Of a stretch of DNA of 39,176 bases, positions 25,776 through 34,329 are shown one piece after another. Both the position numbers and the translations under genes were made by a program. The notes under the pieces were generated by a model. It was given only the letters and a program-made list of their open reading frames with translations. It had not been told where the DNA came from and made no database searches. Where the stretch lies: assembly GCA_903835005.1 (NCBI GenBank), contig CAILLK010000017.1, positions 1 to 39,176 on the forward strand, in the 5' to 3' direction. The stretch comes from an uncultured Bacteroidota bacterium. GTDB taxonomy: Bacteria > Bacteroidota > Bacteroidia > Chitinophagales > Chitinophagaceae. Position 1 is the first letter of the stretch, and every line of letters begins with the position of its first letter.

Positions 25776-26387
25776 TTGCTTCAAACACTTACAGTGCTGA
25801 AACCATATTTCCAGAAAGGCGTTACAGAGGCAGGCTGCGATGAAGCGGGCAGGGGATGCCTTGCGGGCCCTGTATTTGCTGCTTCGGTGATATTGGCGCC
25901 CGGTTTCAGTCATCCGTTGCTGAACGACAGCAAGCAGGTAACAGAGGCACACAGAGCCGAATTAAGGCCCATAATTGAAGATCGGGCGCTGGCGTGGGCT
26001 GTAGCCATGGTAGACCATACCGAGATAGACAGGATAAACATACTCAAGGCATCGTTTAAGGCAATGCATCTGGCAATAGGCCAGCTTAAAATAAGGCCTG
26101 ACCTGCTTTTGATAGACGGGCATATATTCTCTCCTTATTTTGGTATTGTACATCAATGCGTGGTGCAGGGTGATGCTATATATGCATCAATAGCTGCCGC
26201 AAGCATACTGGCGAAGACACACCGCGATGAATTTATGCTCCGGATTCACGATCAATACCCGCAATATGGCTGGGATGAAAATAAAGGCTACGGAACAGCC
26301 TTCCACAGAGCGCAGATTACTGCTTGCGGGCTTTCGCCCTATCACCGCAAGACATTCGGCATTTGTAAGGAGCAGACAATAAAATAA
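25776..26387 (+). CDS. rnhB: Ribonuclease HII
   Basis: A 203-residue RNase HII that removes ribonucleotides and RNA primers from DNA. The catalytic carboxylates are in CDEAGRG (D22, E23), LLIDGH (D114) and KTHRDE (D151), and the DSKQ and YASIAAASILAKT motifs are present. There is no in-frame ATG; the start is TTG at 25776 or a GTG at 25794, both of which leave the conserved core intact. It ends 20 bp before the convergent small exported protein gene. Confidence 0.9.
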   Translation: MLQTLTVLKPYFQKGVTEAGCDEAGRGCLAGPVFAASVILAPGFSHPLLNDSKQVTEAHRAELRPIIEDRALAWAVAMVDHTEIDRINILKASFKAMHLAIGQLKIRPDLLLIDGHIFSPYFGIVHQCVVQGDAIYASIAAASILAKTHRDEFMLRIHDQYPQYGWDENKGYGTAFHRAQITACGLSPYHRKTFGICKEQTIK

Positions 26388-26407
26388 CCAGGTTAAATGT
26401 CTCGGAC

Positions 26408-26764
26408 CTAGGGTTTTTCCACACTTACGATAACATCCGATTCTTCTCTTGCTCTTCTCACAAGTATGGGGGTATGATTTTTTTCCGATTCTTTCAGAAG
26501 TTTCAGGTACCTGGGGTTGGCATCATTGGGCAGCTTATATGCACGTTGAGATACCCGGAAGATAACAGTAAAATAGGGCCTTTCATTCTCAGGCGGCGCG
26601 ATACTGATTACGATCATAGTATTGACAACACCTTTTTTAGCGGCTACATGCTTTTTTTGCATGGCTGCAGCCGGAATACACCATGCTATAAAAAATAAAC
26701 TCAACGTGCAAATAATGCAGGTTGAGTTTAAAAATGCCGGTTTGCAAAATGATTTTAAGGACAT
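26408..26764 (-). CDS. Small exported protein resembling the glutaminase pro-region
   Basis: A 118-residue protein with a signal peptide (hydrophobic about 12-33, ending AAAM). The mature part (about 50-118) shows the pattern V-S-x-x-P then VIFR (67-70) then a helix LKLLKESEKN and a final strand V-V-S-V. The upstream putative protein glutaminase has a like pattern in its pro-region: VVSVLGITPLP, VIFR at 76-79, and a helix ending LQKAYQAN. The gene overlaps the glutaminase 3' end by 10 bp, so both are made from one message. A role as inhibitor or chaperone of the enzyme is inference. Confidence 0.5.
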   Translation of the reverse strand: MSLKSFCKPAFLNSTCIICTLSLFFIAWCIPAAAMQKKHVAAKKGVVNTMIVISIAPPENERPYFTVIFRVSQRAYKLPNDANPRYLKLLKESEKNHTPILVRRAREESDVIVSVEKP

Positions 26765-27828
26765 GAAACCAAAGAATGATAATGAACCAATGTAGTATCT
26801 GTATCAGCATACATCGGGTCAGTTACAAATGATGAGGTATCATTAGGCGCATATGACGCAGTGGGCTGAATATTGTATGACGTAACTTTTGGTGTGCGGC
26901 CGCTGGCACAAGCAGGATTCTGCTGTGCGTGCAGCCAGGTAGCCAGCAATACAGGCTCATCGAACATCGCAGGGTCGAACACATAAGCTTTAGTGCCGGC
27001 AGATGTTTTGATATTAACCAGTGGCGCTACATGATACCACCAATTGATACAGCATCCGCCCCATTTCTCTGCCTTCACACATAATGAATAGGGTGGATCA
27101 TGATAAGCGAAACTGAATACTTTGCGGGTGAAATAATGATACCGGTTATTAATGACATAACACATTTTATGCGCCCTGGCATAGCAGCCATCTTCACAAT
27201 ACTGGAAAGTGATACAGAAATCCACACCATATGGCCCGGGCAACTCGCAACTCTGGTGGGCAATATAGTCGAACATCAGCTGGGCGGTGGCCCAATCGGG
27301 CACTACATCTGTCAGGCCGGGAGTAGTGGTATTAACAATCCCCATTTCAGGTGCGTTGTTTAGTTCATCGTCATTGGCTGTAGCCAGATCAACACTCATG
27401 CAGGATCCCGGGCTTTTTATGATTTCTTTTGAATTGAAAACCACCCGCTCCTGTGCAGTAGCCGGATAAACATGGGTAACCAATGCCTGCCATGGATTGA
27501 AACTGATTTTAACCACATCATTTGCCTGGTAAGCCTTCTGCAGGTCAGCAAGAACTGTTGCATCTGTTACATTAAAGTCCTGGGCCAGTTCCCTGAAAAT
27601 AACCCTTGTGGCCGAGCCATCGGGTAATGGAGTAATACCCAGTACAGATACTACTTTTGATTGGTCCTGACCCTGCACATAAGGTTGCACTGCTGCAACA
27701 ACGGCTGGAGAAACAGCTTTCTCAGATTTATGCGTACAGGCATTTACCACCAGCATTATACCCGATACAGCGAGTATATAAAACAGCACTGTAATGCTGA
27801 TATGCTTTTTTTGTACCAGTTTTTTCAT
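26755..27828 (-). CDS. Putative protein glutaminase lipoprotein (Gln_deamidase_2-like)
   Basis: A 357-residue lipoprotein with signal helix 11-30 and lipidation at Cys31 (LVVNAC). Residues about 45-130 look like a pro-region. The C-terminal part carries the catalytic layout of Chryseobacterium-type protein glutaminases, which deamidate glutamine side chains in proteins: C215 in DGCYARAHKM, H266 in WWYHVAPL, and D285 in YVFDPAMF. Extra cysteines (C205, C211, C223, C250, C259, C260) suggest disulfides. The target is unknown. Its message also carries the small exported protein downstream. Confidence 0.75.
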   Translation of the reverse strand: MKKLVQKKHISITVLFYILAVSGIMLVVNACTHKSEKAVSPAVVAAVQPYVQGQDQSKVVSVLGITPLPDGSATRVIFRELAQDFNVTDATVLADLQKAYQANDVVKISFNPWQALVTHVYPATAQERVVFNSKEIIKSPGSCMSVDLATANDDELNNAPEMGIVNTTTPGLTDVVPDWATAQLMFDYIAHQSCELPGPYGVDFCITFQYCEDGCYARAHKMCYVINNRYHYFTRKVFSFAYHDPPYSLCVKAEKWGGCCINWWYHVAPLVNIKTSAGTKAYVFDPAMFDEPVLLATWLHAQQNPACASGRTPKVTSYNIQPTASYAPNDTSSFVTDPMYADTDTTLVHYHSLVSCP

Positions 27829-28009
27829 TTCCGTATTATTTATGGGTGATAAAATAAAACCTTCCTCTGATCAATGTACGCCACAGCCGACAAATTACAT
27901 ACTTTTTATTTATTTATCAAAAATACTTTGCCAAAACAATTTTCAACAAAAATATTTTTAAAATTACTAACTTTCCATGTTATTTGATTCACCATTTAAA
28001 AAAAATTGG

Positions 28010-29515
28010 ATGAAATATTTTATACCTCTGTTACTTGCACTGTCCGTCACACAATTCTCCAATGCCCAATCATCGGGTAATACTCATTCAGATATGCCGG
28101 CCAGAGCATTCCAATGGAAAGGAGCAAATGATGTGCAATTGAAGCATCACCAGATGGTTGCCTTGTTATTACAACCTCAGAATAATTTAAAGGCAGCTCA
28201 GAAAACCACCAATGGTATCAGCTTCAACAGGGTGATAGCGCAAAGCACCAAAGACAGCGTGGGCACTTATTTCGATTCGGTTTATCTGGCTTATAGTCCT
28301 AACCGGGGGTCGACATATGATTATAATGATTTGATCTATCCTTACAGTTATGCCTACAATACTTCCCCCATGTTCAACTATGCCGGTATCTTCACTAAGC
28401 CACAGGTACAGTTTGATACATTGAAACACTGGACGCTTGACCCGAATACTTATGTATATGGCCCTTATGAGGAAGACTTCGCAACCTATGATTCGCATGA
28501 GAATACCATATCTTATAAATCGTTGATGGCAGACTCCGCTCTTAATCACAACATGAACTTCATCAATAAATTCAACAACGCTTATAATATTGATACTGCG
28601 TTGTCATTTAATTATATCTCCGGTGTTTCCGACAGCGCTTTCAAACAATTCTTTGCATATAATACTTCGCATCTGCTCACCGAAGACAGCACCTATGAAT
28701 ATCACAGCGGTGCATGGCATCTTTCATCAAAAAGTTTATACACTTATGATGGCAGCAATAACCTGATACAGATAGATAATTACAGCAACACTACCGATAC
28801 TACATTTACCCTGCCATTGATAGAGCAGATACAATACATCAATACTTATGATGGCAGCCACAGGTTGATCACTGTAGCTTCTAATTATTACAACGGTACT
28901 ACCTTCGGGCCTTATGTGACAGATACATTTGCCTATAGCGGTGCTTTTACTTATCACAACTCCTGGAAAGAGTACCAGTATGATCCGATCAATATGTATT
29001 GGGCGCCAATGTTCAACATGAGCAAGCTGATCAACATGTCCGGTTTGCCCGATACGGTTACCATACAAGGTTATGACAGCATTCTGCATTCCTGGGAGCC
29101 TCAGACCCTGGATGTAATCAGCTATAATACGGCTCATTATCCCGATACACTCAAGGAGTACGATTATAATTTTACTTATTACCCGGCAGTACCCAGTTAT
29201 ACTACCATTTATTATTACCAGACTTACTTGAATACATTGGAGACTTACCCGGTTCCTTCAAAAAATGATGCTGCTCTGATTTACCCGAACCCGGTAAAAG
29301 ATCAGTTTACAATTGCAAGTCTTAATATAGCCAATGGCTGCAGTATTTCGGTATCCTTATTTAATGCAGAAGGGCAAGTAATAGCCAGGCAAACAATGAC
29401 CTGGCAGGGTCAGACACAGATAAGCACTAAGGAACTTGTGCCGGGTGTGTATTGGGTAGTTTTACAAGATGGATCAGGTAATGCGTTGCACAGGCAGGCG
29501 ATTGTGAAAGAGTAA
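28010..29515 (+). CDS. T9SS-exported protein with YD-like repeats
   Basis: A 501-residue secreted protein. The ATG at 28010 gives a clean signal peptide (MKYFIPLLLALSVTQFSNAQ); the ATG at 27977 would add 11 residues in front. The middle (about 150-400) is beta-rich, with YD-type repeats such as TYDGSNNLI and TYDGSHRLI, somewhat like weak RHS/YD repeats. The C-terminal 85 residues (LIYPNPVKDQFTI ... GVYWVVLQDGSG) are a T9SS type A sorting domain. It is divergent from the glutaminase gene. No enzyme motif was found. Confidence 0.8.
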   Translation: MKYFIPLLLALSVTQFSNAQSSGNTHSDMPARAFQWKGANDVQLKHHQMVALLLQPQNNLKAAQKTTNGISFNRVIAQSTKDSVGTYFDSVYLAYSPNRGSTYDYNDLIYPYSYAYNTSPMFNYAGIFTKPQVQFDTLKHWTLDPNTYVYGPYEEDFATYDSHENTISYKSLMADSALNHNMNFINKFNNAYNIDTALSFNYISGVSDSAFKQFFAYNTSHLLTEDSTYEYHSGAWHLSSKSLYTYDGSNNLIQIDNYSNTTDTTFTLPLIEQIQYINTYDGSHRLITVASNYYNGTTFGPYVTDTFAYSGAFTYHNSWKEYQYDPINMYWAPMFNMSKLINMSGLPDTVTIQGYDSILHSWEPQTLDVISYNTAHYPDTLKEYDYNFTYYPAVPSYTTIYYYQTYLNTLETYPVPSKNDAALIYPNPVKDQFTIASLNIANGCSISVSLFNAEGQVIARQTMTWQGQTQISTKELVPGVYWVVLQDGSGNALHRQAIVKE

Positions 29516-29808
29516 ACCCCAAACCCCGCCCGCTGAAAAAGCGGGACCTTGTTCCTGGGCTTCACCTGAATGGTTTCAACATGGACAACAAGAATCGGAC
29601 TTTTTTTATGGGTCAGATTAATCCCAAACCAAGTTGCCAGTATGGCCCTGAATGGGTCTAATATATCAGCGAGGGGTGAAGCATCTCGATAGATTCTTAA
29701 ATAGAGACAAGCCCCTGCAGGGGCGAAATAAATTTAAGTCAGATATTGAGGATAAACTACTGAATTACGTGTAGTAAGTCCGTTTATAAAAATAGGTTGT
29801 TTTAAATT
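29516..29808. other. Intergenic region with palindromes, no gene seen
   Basis: After the T9SS gene a CCCGC...GCGGG hairpin (29528-29544) may be part of a terminator, but no T-run follows it. A perfect 14-bp palindrome GCCCCTGCAGGGGC lies at 29711-29724. No convincing ORF was found. Confidence 0.5.
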
Positions 29809-30636
29809 ATGCCTTCAGTTACCTCAATTACAATCAAAAAAGTAAATGCCGGTGCCATCACCGATACCAATGACCTGCTCGCCACCGAGGAGCCGATGGA
29901 GATTATACTGGATTTTGGAACAGATGAAAAACGCATCCGCAAAAGTATCTCAGTTACCATGCGCACACCCGGCAATGACTTTGAACTGTCAACCGGTTTT
30001 TTATACACAGAGGGAATTATTCATTCGGCTACAGATCTTTCAGCAGTAAGTTATACTAAAAAGGACAATGAAAACGTAGTAATGGTTTCATTGTCAGATA
30101 ATATAAATCCTGTTATCGCCAACCTTGAACGTAACTTTTATACCACCTCCAGTTGCGGGGTATGCGGTAAAGCATCTATTGAGTCCATACGCACAGTTTG
30201 CCCGGTGCCGGATACTTTTGATACATTACGTATACCCGCAAACCTGGTATATAGCCTGCCCGGATTGCTGAGAAACAGCCAGTCGCTGTTTGACAATACA
30301 GGTGGCTTGCATGGCTGCGCACTATTTGACTTGGAGGGAAATCTATTATTGAGCCGGGAGGATGTAGGCCGGCATAATGCGCTGGATAAACTCATTGGCG
30401 CTGCGCTGCACGAAAACCTGTTACCCCTCAATAAGCATGTCTTGATGCTGAGCGGGCGCATCAGTTTCGAGCTGGTACAGAAGGCAATAATGTCCGGTAT
30501 CAAGATCATAGCTGCTGTAGGCGCACCCTCCAGCCTCGCCGCGGAGATGGCCGAGGAGTGGGGTATTACCCTGATTGGTTTCCTCAGGGGTGAAAAGTTC
30601 AACATTTATTCTGGTGCAGAGCGAATCTTGCTTTAA
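29809..30636 (+). CDS. fdhD: Formate dehydrogenase accessory sulfurtransferase
   Basis: A 275-residue FdhD. The conserved cysteine motif CGVC (C116, C119) receives sulfur from IscS and passes it to the molybdenum cofactor of formate dehydrogenase. Other family marks are NDFELSTGFLYTEGI, TGGLHGCALF and REDVGRHNALDKLIG. No formate dehydrogenase gene is in the window. The DUF7009 gene follows on the same strand 81 bp away. Confidence 0.95.
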   Translation: MPSVTSITIKKVNAGAITDTNDLLATEEPMEIILDFGTDEKRIRKSISVTMRTPGNDFELSTGFLYTEGIIHSATDLSAVSYTKKDNENVVMVSLSDNINPVIANLERNFYTTSSCGVCGKASIESIRTVCPVPDTFDTLRIPANLVYSLPGLLRNSQSLFDNTGGLHGCALFDLEGNLLLSREDVGRHNALDKLIGAALHENLLPLNKHVLMLSGRISFELVQKAIMSGIKIIAAVGAPSSLAAEMAEEWGITLIGFLRGEKFNIYSGAERILL

Positions 30637-30717
30637 CTTTGCACTGAAAACTGAGAGGACTTACTTCTAAAGCCAAATTACTTTAGACTAACTACTTTCG
30701 ACTTTAGACTGAAAAAA

Positions 30718-31089
30718 ATGAAACTCCGGATAAAAGGTAATTCACTCCGCATACGGCTGACCCGCAGCGAAGTGGATAAATTTGCGGTAAGTGGTTACCT
30801 GGAAGAAATGACTATATTCTCCAGCCAGGCGCTGGTATATACTCTTGAATCAAAACAGGGCATAACGGGCCTTCAGGCAGCTTTTGAAGGCACAAAAATA
30901 ACACTCTTTGTACCAGCCGAATTACCTGCAATATGGGCGGCAAATGAAGTAGTGGGTTATGACAACATCATAGAAACCTCGGATGGCAACCAGCTATACC
31001 TGCTCCTTGAAAAAGACTTCAAATGCATTGATGCCCCGCCCAGCGAAGACCAGTCGGATAACTTTGAGAACCCGCATAAGGTGTGTTGA
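30718..31089 (+). CDS. DUF7009-like protein
   Basis: A 123-residue protein beginning KLRIKGNSLRIRLTRSEVDK, the typical start of the DUF7009 family found next to fdhD in Bacteroidota. A beta-rich body and a charged C-terminus with PPSEDQSDNFENPHKVC follow. The role is unknown, though a link to formate or molybdenum-cofactor metabolism is suggested by its neighbour. Confidence 0.7.
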   Translation: MKLRIKGNSLRIRLTRSEVDKFAVSGYLEEMTIFSSQALVYTLESKQGITGLQAAFEGTKITLFVPAELPAIWAANEVVGYDNIIETSDGNQLYLLLEKDFKCIDAPPSEDQSDNFENPHKVC

Positions 31090-31484
31090 TGGGATTGATT
31101 TGGTATACAGATAATGACTTCAATACATTTCAGATAAACTTACTAAAATATTAAATAAAAAGGAGTAAAAGCTAACTGCTTGTTTCCCCTATTAGAGCGA
31201 TATTAGTCTATTTTCTCTTGTCTTTCTATAAATTAATATGAATTAAAATCATGTAGTGGTGAGTCTTTAAAATTTAAAATATATTTATGTACCTAATGAA
31301 TAATACCCCATTCCATCATCTACTACTATTTATATTTCGTATCTTTAGTGTTTAATAATCTTTAATTTATTTTTTTGGAATAGTTTGATTATTAGTGATT
31401 CATTTTTATAATTCTTAAAATAATTATTATTATGTAATATTTTATCTAAACAATTAAATTTGCTTCAAACAATATAAACTGTGA
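31090..31484. other. AT-rich intergenic region, no gene seen
   Basis: About 395 bp of strongly AT-rich sequence with no coding frame that I can support. It marks the left edge of the AT-rich island. The promoter of the DUF4365 gene lies at its right end. Confidence 0.6.
31455..31462 (+). promoter_or_regulatory. -7 promoter element for the DUF4365 gene
   Basis: TAAATTTG fits TAnnTTTG, 22 nt before the ATG at 31485, so the gene has its own promoter in the local style. Confidence 0.45.
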
Positions 31485-33350
31485 ATGAAAAGAATTATTA
31501 ATAGTACCCCAGCACCTTATCCTGATACTAGTACACCGGAAATAGACGCAGTCGTTGTTTTCATTAGTATATTAAATCGTACAAGGGTAATACCTGACGT
31601 GAAATTTTTAGATAAGTTTCCTAATACTGATGGAATAATTGAAATTGTAGATTCCGAAAAAATACCTATTGGAAAGATTGAGGTTCAAATAAAGGTACTT
31701 GAAAAGAAAAACTATAAAACGCCTAAATATCAATGTAAAAAAGATTTTCTTGCATATTGTGAACAAAGCATTTTACCAGTTTTATTAATAGTTGTGGATA
31801 CGGAAAATTCTATTGCATATTGGCATCATATAGATAATGCAACTCTTCTATTGCTTTCGCAAAAAATTAAAAAACAGACAATATCATTATTATTCGATAA
31901 AAAAAATATAATTCACAAAAATAATGGTAATTACATTAATGATTGGATAAAAATTATTGAAGCGTACCAATATAAACTATATGATTATGATTTGCTGAAA
32001 AATAGAAGTGCATTGTTGGATTGGGAAATCAAGGAAATAAGAAAACATTCGAATACAGCTATTGGCAAAGTGGATCCTATCTATGTTGAAATTCATGTTT
32101 TCTTGGATTTTTATAATAACCTTTTAGATTATGATTTCTTGACAACTAAAAATTTTCTTTATCCAAATTATTGGAAAATTGGTTTCGGTATTTATCAATA
32201 TCTTGAACAATCAACACGCTTTATTTTATATCCAATATCGTATTCATTAAATGATGCATTAATAAAACAATTTGATTCACAAGAATTGCTTTACTCACAA
32301 AACGCAATAAGTTACATCGGTTTTAACTATGAAAATCCTATAAAATTTAGACCTAAGCAATATGCTTATGAATTAATAGAAAAGAATACTTCTGAAGTCT
32401 TAAAGCGACAACCACTTCTTGTTAAAGACGAATTTCTCGCAAATGAATATATACTTGCTTTTATTGACAAGTTCAATCTTATTTTAGGACTAGAAAATAA
32501 ATTACAAGAATACCTTTTATTTGAAATAGAATATTCGTTATATGTATTTTTGCCGCTTTGGATAGAACAAACTATTAATATTCTAGAATATAAAGATAGG
32601 AAGGAACATAATATTGCTTATCCGCTAGATTTTATATACTTACATACTTACTCTAATGACATAAAAAAAATATCAGACATTGTAAAAGTTAAAATCAATA
32701 ATGGTGTAAAACCCACTTTGAATATTAAGCTTTTTTCTGAAGAATTTAGTATTGATATTATAGTTAATTTAATTTCATATTTGAAGCAAATAGGAGTTGA
32801 TAAAATTAGACGTGAATATGAAAATCAAAATGCTATAAATAAATCGTCATACTATATCTGGGAATCTTGGGGTGAGGAAAAAACGATAAAAAATATAAAA
32901 CTTTTTTATTCTCATTTTCCGCGAGTTTATGACTTGCTAATAGCATCATATTTTCCTAATCTAAAAAAAGAACTACAATTTTACAATGAATATGATTTAG
33001 TAATTATTGTTGTTGATTTTTCTAAAGCCGAAATAAATTATTCACCTTCTATTGACTACTATTATTTGAAATCTGATTTACAAATAGAAAATAGAATATT
33101 GATTTATAATTCTAATGAAAAAAATATACCATTAAGACGAGAAAATTTTAGAGACTTATTAGATGTAGGTAGTCGAATTCAAATTGAAGGTATAGGATAT
33201 ATAATGAAGAGCTGTTCCTTTACAGTTCTAGGCAGTTTTAATAATATAACTCCAATTTATGATAAAACTCCAATGCTGACAGCAATAAATAGTTTATTAA
33301 AAGACAACTTTAAGGAGTATTTTGAAAAGAAGAAAAAAAAGAATGAATAA
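31485..33350 (+). CDS. DUF4365 (PD-(D/E)XK nuclease-like) protein, candidate defence gene
   Basis: A 621-residue protein. Residues about 15-160 resemble DUF4365: an N-terminal D-G-x-x-E (D49, E53), the E-x-Q-x-K strand (E66, Q68, K70), then CEQSILPVLLIVVDTENSIA and YWHHID, matching the family's P-V-ilV-D...YW element. DUF4365 domains belong to the PD-(D/E)XK nuclease group and are common in mobile and defence regions. The remaining 460 residues are helical and unrecognised. The coding sequence is far more AT-rich than its neighbours and stands alone with its own promoter, suggesting acquisition. Nuclease activity and defence are inference. Confidence 0.65.
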   Translation: MKRIINSTPAPYPDTSTPEIDAVVVFISILNRTRVIPDVKFLDKFPNTDGIIEIVDSEKIPIGKIEVQIKVLEKKNYKTPKYQCKKDFLAYCEQSILPVLLIVVDTENSIAYWHHIDNATLLLLSQKIKKQTISLLFDKKNIIHKNNGNYINDWIKIIEAYQYKLYDYDLLKNRSALLDWEIKEIRKHSNTAIGKVDPIYVEIHVFLDFYNNLLDYDFLTTKNFLYPNYWKIGFGIYQYLEQSTRFILYPISYSLNDALIKQFDSQELLYSQNAISYIGFNYENPIKFRPKQYAYELIEKNTSEVLKRQPLLVKDEFLANEYILAFIDKFNLILGLENKLQEYLLFEIEYSLYVFLPLWIEQTINILEYKDRKEHNIAYPLDFIYLHTYSNDIKKISDIVKVKINNGVKPTLNIKLFSEEFSIDIIVNLISYLKQIGVDKIRREYENQNAINKSSYYIWESWGEEKTIKNIKLFYSHFPRVYDLLIASYFPNLKKELQFYNEYDLVIIVVDFSKAEINYSPSIDYYYLKSDLQIENRILIYNSNEKNIPLRRENFRDLLDVGSRIQIEGIGYIMKSCSFTVLGSFNNITPIYDKTPMLTAINSLLKDNFKEYFEKKKKKNE

Positions 33351-33449
33351 AAAATTCATTATATAGAAATAAATTATTCGGCGAATGCAATTCTTTGCAG
33401 TCGTCATAATATTTAATTGTTCCTTGATTTGACCTTTTCAAAAAAACTT

Positions 33450-33998
33450 TTAAGAATTCTCAATTTCTTTAATAATCTCTGGCAGATTAGCTTTGGTGCG
33501 GGGTTCAATCACATCTATCAGTTGCCCCTTCTCATTGATCAGGTACTTCTGGAAATTCCATTTCACCTCGCTGTCTTTAAAGCCATTGTGTTTCTTTTCT
33601 GTCAGCCATTTATAGATGGGGGCCATATCCTCGCCCTTTACGGTGATCTTGGCAGCCATCGGGAAGGTAACGCTGTAGTTCTTGGTGCAGAACTCGTGTA
33701 TTTCGGTATTGCTGCCCGGCTCCTGCTTGCCGAAGTCGTTGGCAGGGAAACCTACTATAACAAGCTTGCCATCATACTTTTTATAAAGGGCTTCCAGGTC
33801 GGCATACTGGGGCGTATTGCCACATTGCGATGCAGTGTTTACAATGAGTATCTTCTTGCCTTTGAATTTAGAAAAATCAATGGTGCCGCCGGTCAGGGCC
33901 TCCACCTTAAAATCATAAATGCTGGCAGGTATTTTATCCTCCTTGGGAGCCGCAAAAAAGAACATAAATTTGAATAGAAAAATGGTTAGAAATGTCAT
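33450..33998 (-). CDS. Glutathione peroxidase-family thiol peroxidase
   Basis: A 182-residue peroxidase with a short N-terminal hydrophobic stretch (about 2-17) that may be a signal or anchor. The tetrad is C59 in ASQCGNT, Q92 in KQEPGS, W147 and N148 in VKWNF. The resolving cysteine of 2-Cys relatives is probably C104 (HEFC). The usual FPCNQF is FPANDF here, so one conserved cysteine is lost but not the resolving one. It probably uses thioredoxin to reduce hydroperoxides. Confidence 0.9.
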   Translation of the reverse strand: MTFLTIFLFKFMFFFAAPKEDKIPASIYDFKVEALTGGTIDFSKFKGKKILIVNTASQCGNTPQYADLEALYKKYDGKLVIVGFPANDFGKQEPGSNTEIHEFCTKNYSVTFPMAAKITVKGEDMAPIYKWLTEKKHNGFKDSEVKWNFQKYLINEKGQLIDVIEPRTKANLPEIIKEIENS

Positions 33999-34071
33999 AG
34001 CTGTATAATTTGATGTAAATGTAGGATGATTTTGTCTTTTGTTTATAATAATATTATTGGTCTATTGGACA

Positions 34072-34329
34072 CAGCTTGGATTTGGGTTAGAATGCGTTGG
34101 ACTCCTTCAGAGTCCTATGTTTATAGATCGAAATAATTCTATAAACATCCGACCCCATCGGGGTCGCACAAGTCTCTCAAAAAAAGATATAGTGCATTAT
34201 CAGCTAGGATCTGGGTTAGATTGCGTTTGACTCCTTCAGAGCCCTATGTTTATAGATAATCAATATTCAATAAACATCCGACCCCATTGGCGTCGCACAA
34301 TTCTATCAAAATAAGATATTGTTCATTAT
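34072..34329. repeat. Two tandem copies of a 129-bp palindromic repeat
   Basis: Copies at 34072-34200 and 34201-34329 share about 80-85 per cent identity by eye. Each has three inverted repeats: GGACTC...GAGTCC (34099-34115), ATGTTTATAGA...TCTATAAACAT (34117-34148) and CGACCCC...GGGGTCG (34150-34166). Copy 2 has mismatches in the first and third stems. The second copy ends at the stop codon of the DEAD-box gene. It may fold as terminator-like RNA for that gene. Other intergenic sequence here shows no gene. Confidence 0.8.

Noticed and set aside
34072-34329. CRISPR-like array
   Set aside because: There are only two units of 129 bp with no spacer structure and no cas genes.
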